A DNA stretch of 64,000 nucleotides from Anaerosphaera multitolerans (GCF_004006535.1 NZ_RLIH01000008.1:1-64000); one strand, 5' to 3'; positions 9,232 through 18,606 are shown, counted from the first letter of the stretch. Notes: generated from the sequence alone by a model not told the origin. Numbers and translations are program-made.

Positions 9232-10584
9232 TTAAAATAGTAGATGAGCTACGGCAATAATCACAGGTAATGTTACTAAAGTTCTCTCTACATATATAAT
9301 AAATAAATCCACGAAACCTATATCTATTTTAGAGCCCAGTATTACAGAACCTGCCTCAGACAAATATACTAACTGCGTTACAGATAAAGTTGCTACTATA
9401 AATCTCGTCATTTCACTGGGAATAGTAGCTCCTATTACTGACGGAATAAACATATCCGCAAATCCTACCATAACCGTCTTTGATGCCTCAACGGCATACT
9501 CCACATTAAAAAAATTGTAAATAGGTATAAAAGGCTTGCCTAAAATTTCAAACACACTTGTGTATTCTGCTATAATAAGCCCCAAAGTTCCAAAGGCCAT
9601 AATTGAAGGCAATACTCCAAACCACATATCAAATACCGTTGAAGTTCCGTTTTTTATAAATTTAGATAGGTTAAAACTGTCTTCAGCTTTTTCAACAGCC
9701 AACTTCAAACCCCACTGACCGGTGTTATATCCTTTTGGAATATTTTCCCCCAAATCTTTTTTCACACCCTTGTAGTATGTATTTTTTTTCTTTGAAAGCG
9801 GAGGTATCCTAGGCAAAATTAAAGCTGCAACTATTCCCGAAGCTACAACAGTTAAATAATAAGGACCGAATAAATAAACCAAATCCACTGTCTTTAAAAC
9901 CACTAGACAAAAGGTAATTGATACAGCCGAAAAAGTCGTGGCTATTACCGCTGCTTCTTTGGCAGTATAATAACCTAATTCATACTGTTTATTTGTAAGT
10001 GCAACTCCAATAGTACCGTCCCCTACCCAAGATGCTATGCAGTCAATGGAGCTTCTTCCCGGAAGACCGAAGAAAGGTCTCATTACAGGTGTCAATAGCG
10101 CTCCTACATACTCCAATAAACCGAAGTCCGTTAAAAGAGGAAGTAGAAATCCCGCAAATAAAAACATTGTAAACAATGTCACTAATAAATCAAATAGAAT
10201 TAGCGAACCTGTATCCTCTGAATAAATAAATTCAGGACCCATTTTAAAATAAGCGCAATACGCAAAGATCAAGCCCATAATGCGTATTATCATCCACAGG
10301 TTCGACACATTTGCTATTCCCCTTAAAAAATTATTTTTCTCTATAATTTTCAATCCAAAAGCTTTAAATAATACTGTCAACAATGCTGTACAAGTTATAA
10401 ATATTAAAATCAACAAAGGTAGAATGTCCCCTGAAATATCTACTAGCTTACTTGCCAAGAGGGCAACGGCTATAGTAGTATCTCCATTATATTTAAAAGG
10501 AAACATTAAAAATAGTACACCTAAAATAGAGGGTACTACAAACTTAAGTATTTGTAATATATTGTATTTTTCTCTATGGTCCAT
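9232..10584 (-). CDS. YjiH family membrane protein (nucleoside-recognition/Gate domain)
   Basis: 450 residues from the ATG at 10584, which follows a TTTGGAGGAATTT site. The longest frame starts 13 codons earlier, but that ATG coincides with the predicted transcription start. About ten hydrophobic helices are visible. Gate-domain features appear in LPGRSSIDCIASWVGDGTIG (about 181-200) and in the later segment ending MTRFIVATLSVTQLVYLSEAGS. The family (COG3314) is found in many Firmicutes and its substrate is unknown; transport is inferred from topology. A promoter, TTTACA-17-TAAAAT, lies directly upstream, so it is probably monocistronic. Confidence 0.85.
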   Translation of the reverse strand: MDHREKYNILQILKFVVPSILGVLFLMFPFKYNGDTTIAVALLASKLVDISGDILPLLILIFITCTALLTVLFKAFGLKIIEKNNFLRGIANVSNLWMIIRIMGLIFAYCAYFKMGPEFIYSEDTGSLILFDLLVTLFTMFLFAGFLLPLLTDFGLLEYVGALLTPVMRPFFGLPGRSSIDCIASWVGDGTIGVALTNKQYELGYYTAKEAAVIATTFSAVSITFCLVVLKTVDLVYLFGPYYLTVVASGIVAALILPRIPPLSKKKNTYYKGVKKDLGENIPKGYNTGQWGLKLAVEKAEDSFNLSKFIKNGTSTVFDMWFGVLPSIMAFGTLGLIIAEYTSVFEILGKPFIPIYNFFNVEYAVEASKTVMVGFADMFIPSVIGATIPSEMTRFIVATLSVTQLVYLSEAGSVILGSKIDIGFVDLFIIYVERTLVTLPVIIAVAHLLF

Positions 10585-10629
10585 AAATTCCTCCAAACTC
10601 AACATAGATTTAAAACTTATCATTTTAAT

Positions 10630-10658
10630 ATTTTATCTTAAATATAAATTATTGTAAA
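10630..10658 (-). promoter_or_regulatory. Promoter of the yjiH-like gene
   Basis: On the minus strand TTTACA, 17-nt spacer, TAAAAT. The predicted transcript start near 10623 supports choosing the downstream ATG at 10584. Confidence 0.6.
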
Positions 10659-10717
10659 ATTATTATTACATAAACTTGCTCGAAAGTTCCATTTACATCA
10701 TAAGAAGTCAACAAAAA

Positions 10718-10737
10718 AGAGGTTGCGCCCAACCTCT
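10718..10737 (-). terminator. Terminator of ftsH
   Basis: AGAGGTTG/CAACCTCT stem with a 4-nt loop and a TTTTTTGTT tail on the minus strand. The stem overlaps the ftsH TAG stop codon. Confidence 0.85.
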
Positions 10738-12664
10738 AATTTTCACTTTCACTGTCTTCAGTTTTGGAAATTATCTCTTTTGCCTTTTCAGATAAATCTT
10801 CTTCTTCAATTTTTTCATCTATGTCATATTCGGACTTTTCTATTTCCTCGCCGACAAACAGCTTTTCAAATTCTTCTCCGCTTATAGTTTCCTTTTCTAA
10901 AAGCGCATCTGAAACACGTAAAAGCCTATCCATATTTTCTGTTAATAACTTTGTAGCATTTTCATAGGCAGTATTAATAAAGTTCTCCACTTCTTCGTCT
11001 ATATCCGCTGCAGTTTTTTCAGAATAATTCTTACTTCTTCCCAAATCCCTGCCCACAAATATTTCATTTTCTTCAGAGCCGAAATTAATAGTTCCCAATC
11101 TACTCATTCCATATTCAGTTACCATGGAACGTGCAATTTGGGTAGCTCTTTCAATATCATTTGACGCTCCCGTAGATATATCATCAAGAACTAACTGCTC
11201 AGCAACTCGTCCGCCTAAAAGCGTTACTAACCTTGCTTCCATTTGTTTCTTTGTAATAAAGCTAACGTCCTCTTCAGGAATATATGCAGTAAAACCTCCT
11301 GCAGCTCCCCTTGGTATAATGGTAATCATATGAACAGGATCTGTATCCGGTAATAATTTTGAAACTACTGCATGTCCTGCCTCGTGAATTGCCGTAAGTT
11401 TTCTTTCCTTATCTGTTACAACCTTGGATTTCTTCTCAGGTCCCGCTTGAACTTTTATAGAAGCTTCATTTACATCTTCCATATAAATTTTATCTTCATT
11501 TCTTCTTGCAGCAAGAAGTGCCGCTTCGTTCATTAAATTTTCCAAATCAGCCGGCGTAAATCCGGGCGTTCTCTTGGAAATAACTTTTAAATCCACATCA
11601 TCTGCCAATTTTTTATTTTGAGAATGGACTTTTAAGATTTCTTCCCTACCTCTGACATCCGGTAGTCCAACGTATACAGTTCTGTCAAATCTTCCCGGTC
11701 TTAACAATGCGGGGTCAAGTATATCAGCTCTATTCGTAGCAGCCATAACTATTACTCCCTCATTAGTACCGAAACCGTCCATTTCCACTAGAAGTTGATT
11801 TAAAGTCTGTTCCCTCTCATCATGGCCTCCGCCCAGTCCTGCACCTCTACGTCTTCCTACAGCATCAATTTCATCTATAAAGATAATACAAGGCGCATTT
11901 TTCTTGGCATTTTCAAATAGATCTCTTACTCTACTGGCACCAACACCTACAAACATCTCTACAAAATCCGAGCCGCTCATAATAAAGAAAGGCACTTTAG
12001 CTTCACCGGCAACTGCCTTAGAAAGATAGGTCTTACCAGTTCCCGGAGGTCCCACTAAAAGAACTCCCTTAGGGATTCTGGCTCCCATTTCCACAAATTT
12101 TCTGGGATTTTTTAAAAAGTCTACAATTTCTCCCAGCTCTTCTTTTTCTTCTACTAAGCCGGCAACATCATCAAAAGTAACTTTTTTGCCCTCTTCCTGG
12201 CTCATCATTCTGGCCTTGCTCTTGCCAAAGCTGCTCATTTTTGAACCGCCGCCCTGATTTTGCTGTATAAATCTAAACCAAATAAAAACAAAGACGGCAA
12301 TCATTAGAATCGTTGGTATCCAAGTTATATAAAAAGGTACCTCTTCATAAGGAGTATATATTATACTTATTTCTCCCTTGTCTACTTTATTTTTTAAATA
12401 ACTGTCGTAGAAATCTCCCTGTCTATCTTCTTTTACCGTTGTTCTAAAAGCCTTATTCCCATCTTTTCCTTCTTTTAATTCATAAGATGCAACGTCACCA
12501 TTAAATTTTATGCTCTTTACGTTTCCTGAATTTATTTCACTTACAAAATCTGTAAAACTCAATTCTTTAATTTCTGTTGCAGGCGGGTTAAAGACTCTTA
12601 TCGCAAGTAAAACTAAGAGAATTAACATAAGATAAAAAGTTATTCCACTGGTTTTTCTATTCAA
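10736..12664 (-). CDS. ftsH: ATP-dependent zinc metalloprotease FtsH
   Basis: 642 residues. Two membrane segments (about 7-25 and 110-131) bracket an extracytoplasmic domain. An AAA module follows, with Walker A GPPGTGKT at 205-212, Walker B IIFIDEID at 260-267 and the arginine-finger region RPGRFD near 322. The zinc protease site HEAGH is at 427-431. FtsH degrades unassembled membrane proteins and some cytoplasmic regulators. The start is TTG with an AAGGGG site. It follows hpt by about 50 nt, matching the conserved tilS-hpt-ftsH order. The C-terminal tail is acidic. Confidence 0.98.
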   Translation of the reverse strand: MNRKTSGITFYLMLILLVLLAIRVFNPPATEIKELSFTDFVSEINSGNVKSIKFNGDVASYELKEGKDGNKAFRTTVKEDRQGDFYDSYLKNKVDKGEISIIYTPYEEVPFYITWIPTILMIAVFVFIWFRFIQQNQGGGSKMSSFGKSKARMMSQEEGKKVTFDDVAGLVEEKEELGEIVDFLKNPRKFVEMGARIPKGVLLVGPPGTGKTYLSKAVAGEAKVPFFIMSGSDFVEMFVGVGASRVRDLFENAKKNAPCIIFIDEIDAVGRRRGAGLGGGHDEREQTLNQLLVEMDGFGTNEGVIVMAATNRADILDPALLRPGRFDRTVYVGLPDVRGREEILKVHSQNKKLADDVDLKVISKRTPGFTPADLENLMNEAALLAARRNEDKIYMEDVNEASIKVQAGPEKKSKVVTDKERKLTAIHEAGHAVVSKLLPDTDPVHMITIIPRGAAGGFTAYIPEEDVSFITKKQMEARLVTLLGGRVAEQLVLDDISTGASNDIERATQIARSMVTEYGMSRLGTINFGSEENEIFVGRDLGRSKNYSEKTAADIDEEVENFINTAYENATKLLTENMDRLLRVSDALLEKETISGEEFEKLFVGEEIEKSEYDIDEKIEEEDLSEKAKEIISKTEDSESEN

Positions 12665-12715
12665 ATACTATCACCCCTTAATTTTAATATTATATCATAA
12701 ATAGTAATGAATTTA

Positions 12716-13243
12716 TTACTTATATACACTTTCGGAAAGTATTCCCACATAAGGCAAATTTCTGTACTTCTCATTATAATCCATACCATAACCTACAACA
12801 AATTTGTCATCTATTTCAAATCCCACATACTTGGCATTTACATAGACCTTTCTTCGCTTTGGCTTAGTCAGCATCGAACATATTTCAACTGATTTAGCCC
12901 CTCTTTTCTTTATTACTTCTGTTAAATAGGAAAGGGTAAGCCCTGTATCTATAATGTCTTCCACTATTAAGACATCTCTTCCTTCAACTCTAAATTCCAA
13001 GTCTTTTAAAATTCTTACTTCTCCGGAAGTGGTAGTCCCCTCATAACTTGATACGTCCATAAAATCTATAATTATAGGCAGGTCTATTCGTTTAATAAGT
13101 TCAGCCATAAAGGGAACTGCTCCTTTTAATATACCCACAACAAGCAGCTCTCCACTATAATCTTCACTAATTTTTTTACCAAGTTCATAACATTTTTCCT
13201 TTATCACTTCTTCTGTATAAAGAATACTTTCAATTTCCTTCAT
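12716..13243 (-). CDS. hpt: Hypoxanthine phosphoribosyltransferase
   Basis: 175 residues. The PRPP-binding signature VLIVEDIIDTGLTL lies near 95-108, and the N-terminal half contains the Lys-Gly loop LKGAVPF. It converts hypoxanthine or guanine and PRPP to nucleotides in purine salvage. The start overlaps the tilS coding end by 14 nt, so translation is probably coupled. The tilS-hpt-ftsH order is typical of Firmicutes. Confidence 0.96.
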   Translation of the reverse strand: MKEIESILYTEEVIKEKCYELGKKISEDYSGELLVVGILKGAVPFMAELIKRIDLPIIIDFMDVSSYEGTTTSGEVRILKDLEFRVEGRDVLIVEDIIDTGLTLSYLTEVIKKRGAKSVEICSMLTKPKRRKVYVNAKYVGFEIDDKFVVGYGMDYNEKYRNLPYVGILSESVYK

Positions 13244-14576
13244 CTCTTTCCTCCAAAATTATGTTCATTATTTTTTTAGTCTGCCTATCTACACAGTACA
13301 TTTCACTTAATCTATAGGGGCATACCCAAATAATATTTTCATCATCACAAATTATAGGAACTAAATTTCTCTTAGACCTGTCTATTTTTTCATCTATAAA
13401 AAAGTCTTTAAGTTTTTTATTATTTTTCATTCCAAAAGGTATAAATCTATCGCCATCACGTTTGTTTCTAAGATAAAGCTTTCCCCTTACTTTATCTTGA
13501 TCTATTGAAATCATATTGTCACTAACTCTATAGGAGCTGTTTTTAACAATTTTAAACCTACCCAAGGGAGTTTCATTTATACCTTCTCTTAACTCAATTA
13601 AACCAATTAAAATATCATTTTCCCTTTTTATATACAAACTATTATAGGAAAGTTCCACATTTACGTTTTTTGGAAGCGTCAAACGAGATGATGTTGTTGT
13701 TTTAACCATAAGTACCAACTCAAAAATATTTAACTTGGAAATTCCCTCTATTGAGCCTGTTTCCCTTCTTAAATATTCTCTAATAACTTCGCTTATAAAA
13801 TACTCTCGCTCATCTCTTAATTTTTCAACATCTAAAATCCCGTTCCTATAATTTTCAAATATATATTCATCGACTTTTGATTTTACATAAAGATAATTTT
13901 CCGTAGAAATTTCAGATAGTCTAAGTAGTGAATTTATAAAACCGGGATTGAAATTTTCTTCAATGTAAGGAATTACTTTTAATCTGATTTTATTACGAGC
14001 ATATATTTCCTCTGAGTTAGTTTCATCTTCCACATAGGTTATCTCATTTTTAGAAATATAATCCATAATCTCAGTTCTTTTTATATTCAGCATAGGTCTG
14101 TAAAGATCATCGGAAATGAAACCCATTGAGCTAAGACCCTCAATGCCCGTACCTCTAATAATTCTCAAAAGTACAGTTTCAGCCTGATCATTTGCATTGT
14201 GGGCTAAAAAAATCTTTCCATGTTCTTTGGAAAGCTCTCTAAAGAATTTATATCTTAAATTTCTTCCCGCTTCTTCACTGGATAATTTGTGATCCTTAGC
14301 ATATTCATTCATATTAACTCGAATATGTTTAGATTCCAAGCCTAAACTTTTAGCTAAGTTCAATACAAATTCTTCATCTCTCTTAGAGGTTTCTCTAACT
14401 CCATGATTTACATGGGCAACTAAAATAGTTAAATTATATCTCTCCCTAACGGCATATAAATTATAAAGTAAATAGATTGAATCTGCACCACCTGATACAC
14501 AGGCTATTACTTTATCATTATATTTTAACATATTAAACTGCTCAATATTATCTAAAAACTTATTATCTACATACAC
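13230..14576 (-). CDS. tilS: tRNA(Ile)-lysidine synthase
   Basis: 448 residues. The PP-loop SGGADS at 28-33 binds ATP. HVNHGVRETSKRDEEFV and the AHNANDQAETVLLRIIRGTGIEGLS block define the N-terminal catalytic domain, and the C-terminal half holds the tRNA-recognition domains. TilS modifies C34 of the CAU-anticodon tRNA-Ile to lysidine so that it reads AUA. The start is GTG at 14576, which gives the normal spacing to the PP-loop. Its ribosome binding site (GGGGCTGA) is weak, and a terminator-like hairpin ends only 21 nt upstream. Confidence 0.94.
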   Translation of the reverse strand: MYVDNKFLDNIEQFNMLKYNDKVIACVSGGADSIYLLYNLYAVRERYNLTILVAHVNHGVRETSKRDEEFVLNLAKSLGLESKHIRVNMNEYAKDHKLSSEEAGRNLRYKFFRELSKEHGKIFLAHNANDQAETVLLRIIRGTGIEGLSSMGFISDDLYRPMLNIKRTEIMDYISKNEITYVEDETNSEEIYARNKIRLKVIPYIEENFNPGFINSLLRLSEISTENYLYVKSKVDEYIFENYRNGILDVEKLRDEREYFISEVIREYLRRETGSIEGISKLNIFELVLMVKTTTSSRLTLPKNVNVELSYNSLYIKRENDILIGLIELREGINETPLGRFKIVKNSSYRVSDNMISIDQDKVRGKLYLRNKRDGDRFIPFGMKNNKKLKDFFIDEKIDRSKRNLVPIICDDENIIWVCPYRLSEMYCVDRQTKKIMNIILEERDEGN

Positions 14577-14597
14577 ACAATCAGCCCCAAAAAAATA

Positions 14598-14616
14598 AGG
14601 TCATCTCAGATGACCT
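14598..14616 (-). terminator. Terminator-like hairpin between the S1-domain gene and tilS
   Basis: AGGTCATCT pairs with AGATGACCT, followed on the minus strand by TATTTTTTT. It ends 21 nt before the GTG start of tilS. Confidence 0.8.
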
Positions 14617-14623
14617 ATAACTC

Positions 14624-15016
14624 TTATTTATTTCTTCTTTGCCCGGCCATTTTAAAATTTTCTCTTGACCTTGCTTGCTCAAACTTTTCATTTGAATCTT
14701 TTAAAAACTTAGACAATTTATCTTCAAAAGACATTTCATCATTTTGTTTTGAAGTTTCAAATTCCACAGGTTTCGTACTTTTCTTTTGAGCTTGTTTCAT
14801 TGAAAGGTCTATTTTCCCCTTTTCATCAATTGATAAAATCTTTACCTTGATTTTTTGGCCCCTTTTTAAAAACTCATTAATATCTTCTACATATGAGTCA
14901 GAAACCTCTGAAATATGTACTAATCCACTTTTCCCCTCTGGTAAATTGACAAATGCACCAAATTTTAAAATGTTTGTCACTTCTCCATCAACTATCTGAC
15001 CTATAGCTAATGCCAT
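14624..15016 (-). CDS. S1 RNA-binding domain protein (YabR-like)
   Basis: 130 residues. One S1/OB domain (about 1-72) has the typical pattern VDGEVTNILKFGAFVNL, GLVHISEVS and VKILSIDEKGKIDLSMK. A charged, probably disordered tail follows, with Gln/Lys runs. Firmicute homologues sit in the same place, between divIC and tilS, and resemble YabR. It is expected to bind RNA or ribosomes, but its exact role is not established. It starts 18 nt after the divIC-like gene, so the two are probably co-transcribed. Confidence 0.88.
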   Translation of the reverse strand: MALAIGQIVDGEVTNILKFGAFVNLPEGKSGLVHISEVSDSYVEDINEFLKRGQKIKVKILSIDEKGKIDLSMKQAQKKSTKPVEFETSKQNDEMSFEDKLSKFLKDSNEKFEQARSRENFKMAGQRRNK

Positions 15017-15034
15017 AAAAATAAATTCCTCCTG

Positions 15035-15358
15035 TTAGTTTGATTCTAAAACATCATCTGTTTCTCGTGCATCCTCTGCACTTTTATCTTTATCGACGTA
15101 TATTATTTCTCGCGGTTTGACCATTCCCTGTTCTCTGGCAACTTTTTCAAGAAACTCAAGAGAATCAGAATCATCTATTTCCTCTTCCAAATCCTCTATT
15201 TCTCTTTTAAGCGAATCAATTGTTTTTTGATTCTCAGAGATTTCTGCAAGTTTTTGGCTCCTTAAAGATATGGATTTGCTCATAACGACTGCACCATAGG
15301 TAATTGTTATAAATATTATAATTGCAAAAAATATAGGAAAGGTCTTCTTCCGTCTCAT
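15035..15358 (-). CDS. Septum formation initiator, DivIC/FtsB family
   Basis: 107 residues. A short cytoplasmic N-terminus with basic residues is followed by one membrane helix (about 8-26) and a coiled coil (about 30-75, rich in Leu, Glu and Lys). The motif LEKVAREQGMVKPREIIYV (about 69-87) is typical of DivIC/FtsB. Such proteins act with FtsL and DivIB/FtsQ in divisome assembly. The position between an S4-domain gene and an S1-domain gene matches the yabP/divIC/yabR neighbourhood of Bacillus. Confidence 0.88.
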   Translation of the reverse strand: MRRKKTFPIFFAIIIFITITYGAVVMSKSISLRSQKLAEISENQKTIDSLKREIEDLEEEIDDSDSLEFLEKVAREQGMVKPREIIYVDKDKSAEDARETDDVLESN

Positions 15359-15429
15359 AATAATACCTCCAAGTAAATTATTGCATTTTAAAGAATGTTT
15401 TTCAAGTAAAATATGAGAAAAGCAACAAC

Positions 15430-15672
15430 TTATTTTATTACTTCATAAAGAGAAGACGCTTCAGATTTTGAAACATTGTCTTTTACTTCTAAAATTTTGG
15501 CTTTAAAAAGTCTATTTCCAAAATCTATTTCTAGAATATCTCCTACTTTTACCTCATCACCCGGTTTTGCAATCTTGGAGTTTATCTTAACTCTACCTGC
15601 TTCACTAGCTTCTTTGGCAACTGTTCTTCTGACTATAATTCTTGAAACCTTTAAAAACTTATCTACTCTCAC
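15430..15672 (-). CDS. rqcP: S4 RNA-binding protein RqcP (YabO/Hsp15-like)
   Basis: 80 residues, essentially one S4 domain: MRVDKFLKVSRIIVRRTVAK at the N-terminus and NSKIAKPGDEVKVGDILEIDFG in the middle. In Bacillus this protein binds the 50S-peptidyl-tRNA complex during ribosome quality control and helps RqcH add alanine tails. The start is GTG with an AGGGGAG site. It lies downstream of HU, just after a terminator hairpin. Confidence 0.88.
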   Translation of the reverse strand: MRVDKFLKVSRIIVRRTVAKEASEAGRVKINSKIAKPGDEVKVGDILEIDFGNRLFKAKILEVKDNVSKSEASSLYEVIK

Positions 15673-15699
15673 ACAGTACTCCCCTAAACTAAATAAAAA

Positions 15700-15716
15700 G
15701 AGGAGCCTAGCTCCTC
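15700..15716 (-). terminator. Terminator of the HU gene, upstream of rqcP
   Basis: A perfect 7-bp GAGGAGC stem with a 3-nt loop, followed on the minus strand by TTTTTATTT. It ends 27 nt before the GTG of rqcP. Confidence 0.9.
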
Positions 15717-15723
15717 AGATTCT

Positions 15724-16002
15724 TTACTTATTAACAGCTTCCTTAAGAGCTTTTCCCGCTCTGAATACAGGTGCCTTTGACGCTGGAATTTTAATTACTT
15801 CTTGTGGGTTTCTTGGATTTCTTCCTTCTCTAGCTTTTCTTTCTCTTACTTCGAAAGTACCAAATCCAACTAACTGTACCTTTTCACCATCTGCTAAAGC
15901 TTCTTCTACAGATGCTAAAAAGCCGTTAAGAGCCATTTCTGCATCTTTTTTAGTTAAATTGCTTTTTTGTGCAATACTTGCTACTAATTCTGATTTGTTC
16001 AT
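15724..16002 (-). CDS. hup: DNA-binding protein HU
   Basis: 92 residues, the standard HU length. It has the N-terminal MNKSELVASIAQKSNLTKKDAE, the central VQLVGFGTFEVRERKAREGRNP with the DNA-intercalating GRNP arm, and the C-terminal FRAGKALKEAVN. It binds and bends DNA without strong sequence preference and shapes the nucleoid. It starts 23 nt after the mazG stop codon. The strong terminator that follows suggests a high-level HU transcript. Confidence 0.97.
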   Translation of the reverse strand: MNKSELVASIAQKSNLTKKDAEMALNGFLASVEEALADGEKVQLVGFGTFEVRERKAREGRNPRNPQEVIKIPASKAPVFRAGKALKEAVNK

Positions 16003-16025
16003 TAAATTTCCTCCTTATAATTAAG

Positions 16026-17372
16026 CTATCGACTTCTTTGAAAACTTTTCGCCTCATTGTATAAACTATCAAGTTCTTCTAAATTCGAGGCAGTAAGATC
16101 AATATTCTGTTGAGAGGCCAACTCACTCATAACAGAGAACCTTCCCACAAACTTATCCACTGTAGAATTTAAAACCTCATTTACATTTAAGTCTAAAAAC
16201 CTACATAAATTTAAGCATGTAAAAATTAAATCCCCTGTCTCCTCAAGGATATTTTGAGAGTCTCCATTAGCCAAAGCAACCCTAAGTTCATTTAACTCCT
16301 CAGTTACTTTTTCTAAAACATCTTCAACACGATTCCAAATAAAACCTATAGACATTACACGGTCTATTACGTTTATTGTTCTTTCCAAAGTGTCTGAATC
16401 AATGTCAATCAGCTCATCGATAAACTTCTTATTGTTTATTTCTTCAAGACTATTGTAATTATACCCTATGTTATTTATTTTTTCCACTCTTAATTTGCTA
16501 AAATCTGCATTTTCCTCAACTTTTTTGTATATTTCTTCTAAAATTTCATAGGAATAATATAAACCTTCTTTTTCCTGCTCAATAATAAAACTTAGAGCTT
16601 CTATAAAGTTTAAAACAACCTTCTCCCAACTATCTGAAGTATTATTTTTTACCTTATAAGACAAATTAAAATCTCCATTTTTATAAAGTAATTCCACTAT
16701 ATCTTTAAAATTTATAATCTCATTGGACTTTGGAATATAAATTGCGCTTTGATGATTTATATTTTCAACTCTATCTAGCCTATAAATAGGTATATGATTT
16801 ACCTCTTCACTTCTTAATCCCGCATCTGTAATTAAATAGATAAAATATTCATCTCCGTAAATTTCTGAAAGAGCTAGCTTTAAGTCCACTGCAATTCGTT
16901 TGTTGTAGACCTGAGTTATAATAATGTCACTATGTACATCTATATCTAAAATATTAAACTCATCTCCATCTAAAAGTTTTAATCCCTTTGAGGGATCTCT
17001 TTTAACAGCCTTTAAAACAGGCTCAATAAAGCTCATACCCATTACAAGATTTATATCCTCTGTCTTTTCTAAAATCTTTACCACTGTGCTTTCAGCAATT
17101 AAAGGATTCCCGGGAACAAAGTAATTAATACTCTCCTCCTTTGACTTCTCCAACAGTACTCTTACTATTTCATTATATACATCTTCAAAAGAATTTAACT
17201 CTTCATATAAATAGTCAAAACTTTCATAGTCTATTCCATTTTCTATAAAATAATCTACTGCTTCATGTTTTTCAGTTCTAAGATAGTTTTTATTTCCGTT
17301 ATTTATTATATTTACAGCCTCAAGTGTCAAGCCCATTTTATCTGTTGCACCTAGACCCACTATATTAATCAA
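16026..17372 (-). CDS. mazG: MazG/YabN-like: tetrapyrrole-methylase-like domain plus MazG domain
   Basis: 448 residues. The N-terminal part (about 1-215) is the SAM-methylase-like domain seen in YabN (INIVGLGATDKMGLTLEAV, PGNPLIAESTVV). The middle region (about 235-335) occupies the place of the first MazG module but lacks the GCPWD motif and most catalytic acidic residues. The last module (about 345-430) keeps EELNEL and EETGDLIF, the metal-binding set expected of an NTP pyrophosphohydrolase. It probably removes non-canonical or excess NTPs. The start is TTG with GGGGTGA upstream. The degenerate first module is the unusual point. Confidence 0.85.
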   Translation of the reverse strand: MINIVGLGATDKMGLTLEAVNIINNGNKNYLRTEKHEAVDYFIENGIDYESFDYLYEELNSFEDVYNEIVRVLLEKSKEESINYFVPGNPLIAESTVVKILEKTEDINLVMGMSFIEPVLKAVKRDPSKGLKLLDGDEFNILDIDVHSDIIITQVYNKRIAVDLKLALSEIYGDEYFIYLITDAGLRSEEVNHIPIYRLDRVENINHQSAIYIPKSNEIINFKDIVELLYKNGDFNLSYKVKNNTSDSWEKVVLNFIEALSFIIEQEKEGLYYSYEILEEIYKKVEENADFSKLRVEKINNIGYNYNSLEEINNKKFIDELIDIDSDTLERTINVIDRVMSIGFIWNRVEDVLEKVTEELNELRVALANGDSQNILEETGDLIFTCLNLCRFLDLNVNEVLNSTVDKFVGRFSVMSELASQQNIDLTASNLEELDSLYNEAKSFQRSR

Positions 17373-17475
17373 ATTATCACCCCAACTTCATTTTAAGTAT
17401 AGAATCTTTAAATGTAAAGGCTATCTTTTTTAACTAAAAGTTAATTATTTCAACTGTTAATTAAATTTCTCTCAA

Positions 17476-17504
17476 TTGTTTCAATGTTATACCTTTGATA
17501 AAAT
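17476..17504 (+). promoter_or_regulatory. Promoter of the XRE-TPR regulator
   Basis: TTGTTT, 17-nt spacer, TAAAAT preceded by TG (extended -10). The predicted start is about 17511, 16 nt before the ATG. Confidence 0.65.
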
Positions 17505-17526
17505 TAAATCAGAAAGGAGAGCACCT

Positions 17527-18606
17527 ATGAAAATAAATGAAATAATAAAATCAAAAAGAAAAGAATTAGGATATACACAGGAAGAAATAGCAGATATTCT
17601 TGGGATTTCAACTCCTGCCGTAAATAAATGGGAAAGCGGAGCAACCTATCCCGACATTACACTACTACCTCCCTTAGCACGACTTTTAAAAACGGACTTA
17701 AATACGCTTTTATCTTTCAAAGAGGACTTAAGCAATGAAGAGATTGAAACAATACTAAATAAAACTTTTGAAATTATTAACAAAGAAAGTTTTAGTGCAG
17801 GGTTTAATTATGCAATTGATATAATTAATGATTATCCACATAATGAAGTATTGACTTTAAACTTAGCTTTAGTTTTAGATGGAGCACTTACTTTATTTCT
17901 CGTTGAAAATCAAAAGGAATACAAGAAAAAATTAGAATCCCTTTATAAAAAATTAGTAGAAAGTGAAAATTACACAGTTAAAAACGAAGCCATTCATATG
18001 TTAATATCTAAGTATATGGAGGAAAATAAATATGAAAAAGTCGAAGAACTAATAAATCTTCTTCCAACACCTAGTCCCAGAAATAAAAATTTCTATCTAA
18101 CAAATCTTTACTTTCAAAAAAATAATTTTGACGAAGCTTTAAAATTACTTTCCAGTGAATTAATACAGTCTTTAAGTGATACTCAAAATATACTTTTTAT
18201 GATGGTTAAAATTGCTCTTAAAGAAAACAGGCCAGAAGATGCTAAACTTTATGCAAATTCCTATAAAAAATTAAATGACGACTTTGGATTTTTGAAATTT
18301 ATATCATATACTGCACATCTTGAAATAGCATTATACAATAAAGATAAGGAGTCCGCCCTTTTAATACTTGAAAAAATGTTAAATTCATTGGAAGAAAATT
18401 GGAATGTTGGAAATTCTATTTTTTACAAGTTTTTAAATTCTTCAAAGGATAATTTAGATAACTATATCTCAAAGTTTATCCCCGCTATTCTAAAAGGATT
18501 TGAAACCGAGGAAGAATATGATTTTTTAAGAGAGGATGAAAGATTTTTAGAAATGATTAGTAATAATAAAATTAAATTCAAAATAGACAATGAAAAAGAG
18601 CTTTAA
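17527..18606 (+). CDS. XRE-family regulator with TPR-like C-terminal domain
   Basis: 359 residues from the ATG at 17527 (AGAAAGGAGA site); the longer frame starts upstream of the promoter -10. Residues 1-65 form a clear helix-turn-helix (MKINEIIKSKRKELGYTQEE, then ISTPAVNKWESGATYPD). Residues about 70-350 are all-helical and look like tetratricopeptide repeats (YEKVEELINLLPTPSPRNKNF, NFDEALKLL, PEDAKLYANSYKKL). This architecture is common in Firmicutes and resembles peptide-sensing regulators of the RRNPP group, but no pheromone gene is visible next to it. Targets are unknown. It is divergent from mazG and has its own promoter. Confidence 0.85.
   Translation: MKINEIIKSKRKELGYTQEEIADILGISTPAVNKWESGATYPDITLLPPLARLLKTDLNTLLSFKEDLSNEEIETILNKTFEIINKESFSAGFNYAIDIINDYPHNEVLTLNLALVLDGALTLFLVENQKEYKKKLESLYKKLVESENYTVKNEAIHMLISKYMEENKYEKVEELINLLPTPSPRNKNFYLTNLYFQKNNFDEALKLLSSELIQSLSDTQNILFMMVKIALKENRPEDAKLYANSYKKLNDDFGFLKFISYTAHLEIALYNKDKESALLILEKMLNSLEENWNVGNSIFYKFLNSSKDNLDNYISKFIPAILKGFETEEEYDFLREDERFLEMISNNKIKFKIDNEKEL

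Noticed and set aside
15476-16024. Plus-strand open frame opposite rqcP and HU
   Set aside because: It spans two well-supported genes and a terminator on the other strand and has no family resemblance.
17476-18606. XRE-TPR regulator as half of a peptide quorum-sensing pair
   Set aside because: No small secreted-peptide gene was found on either side; the fold alone is not sufficient.
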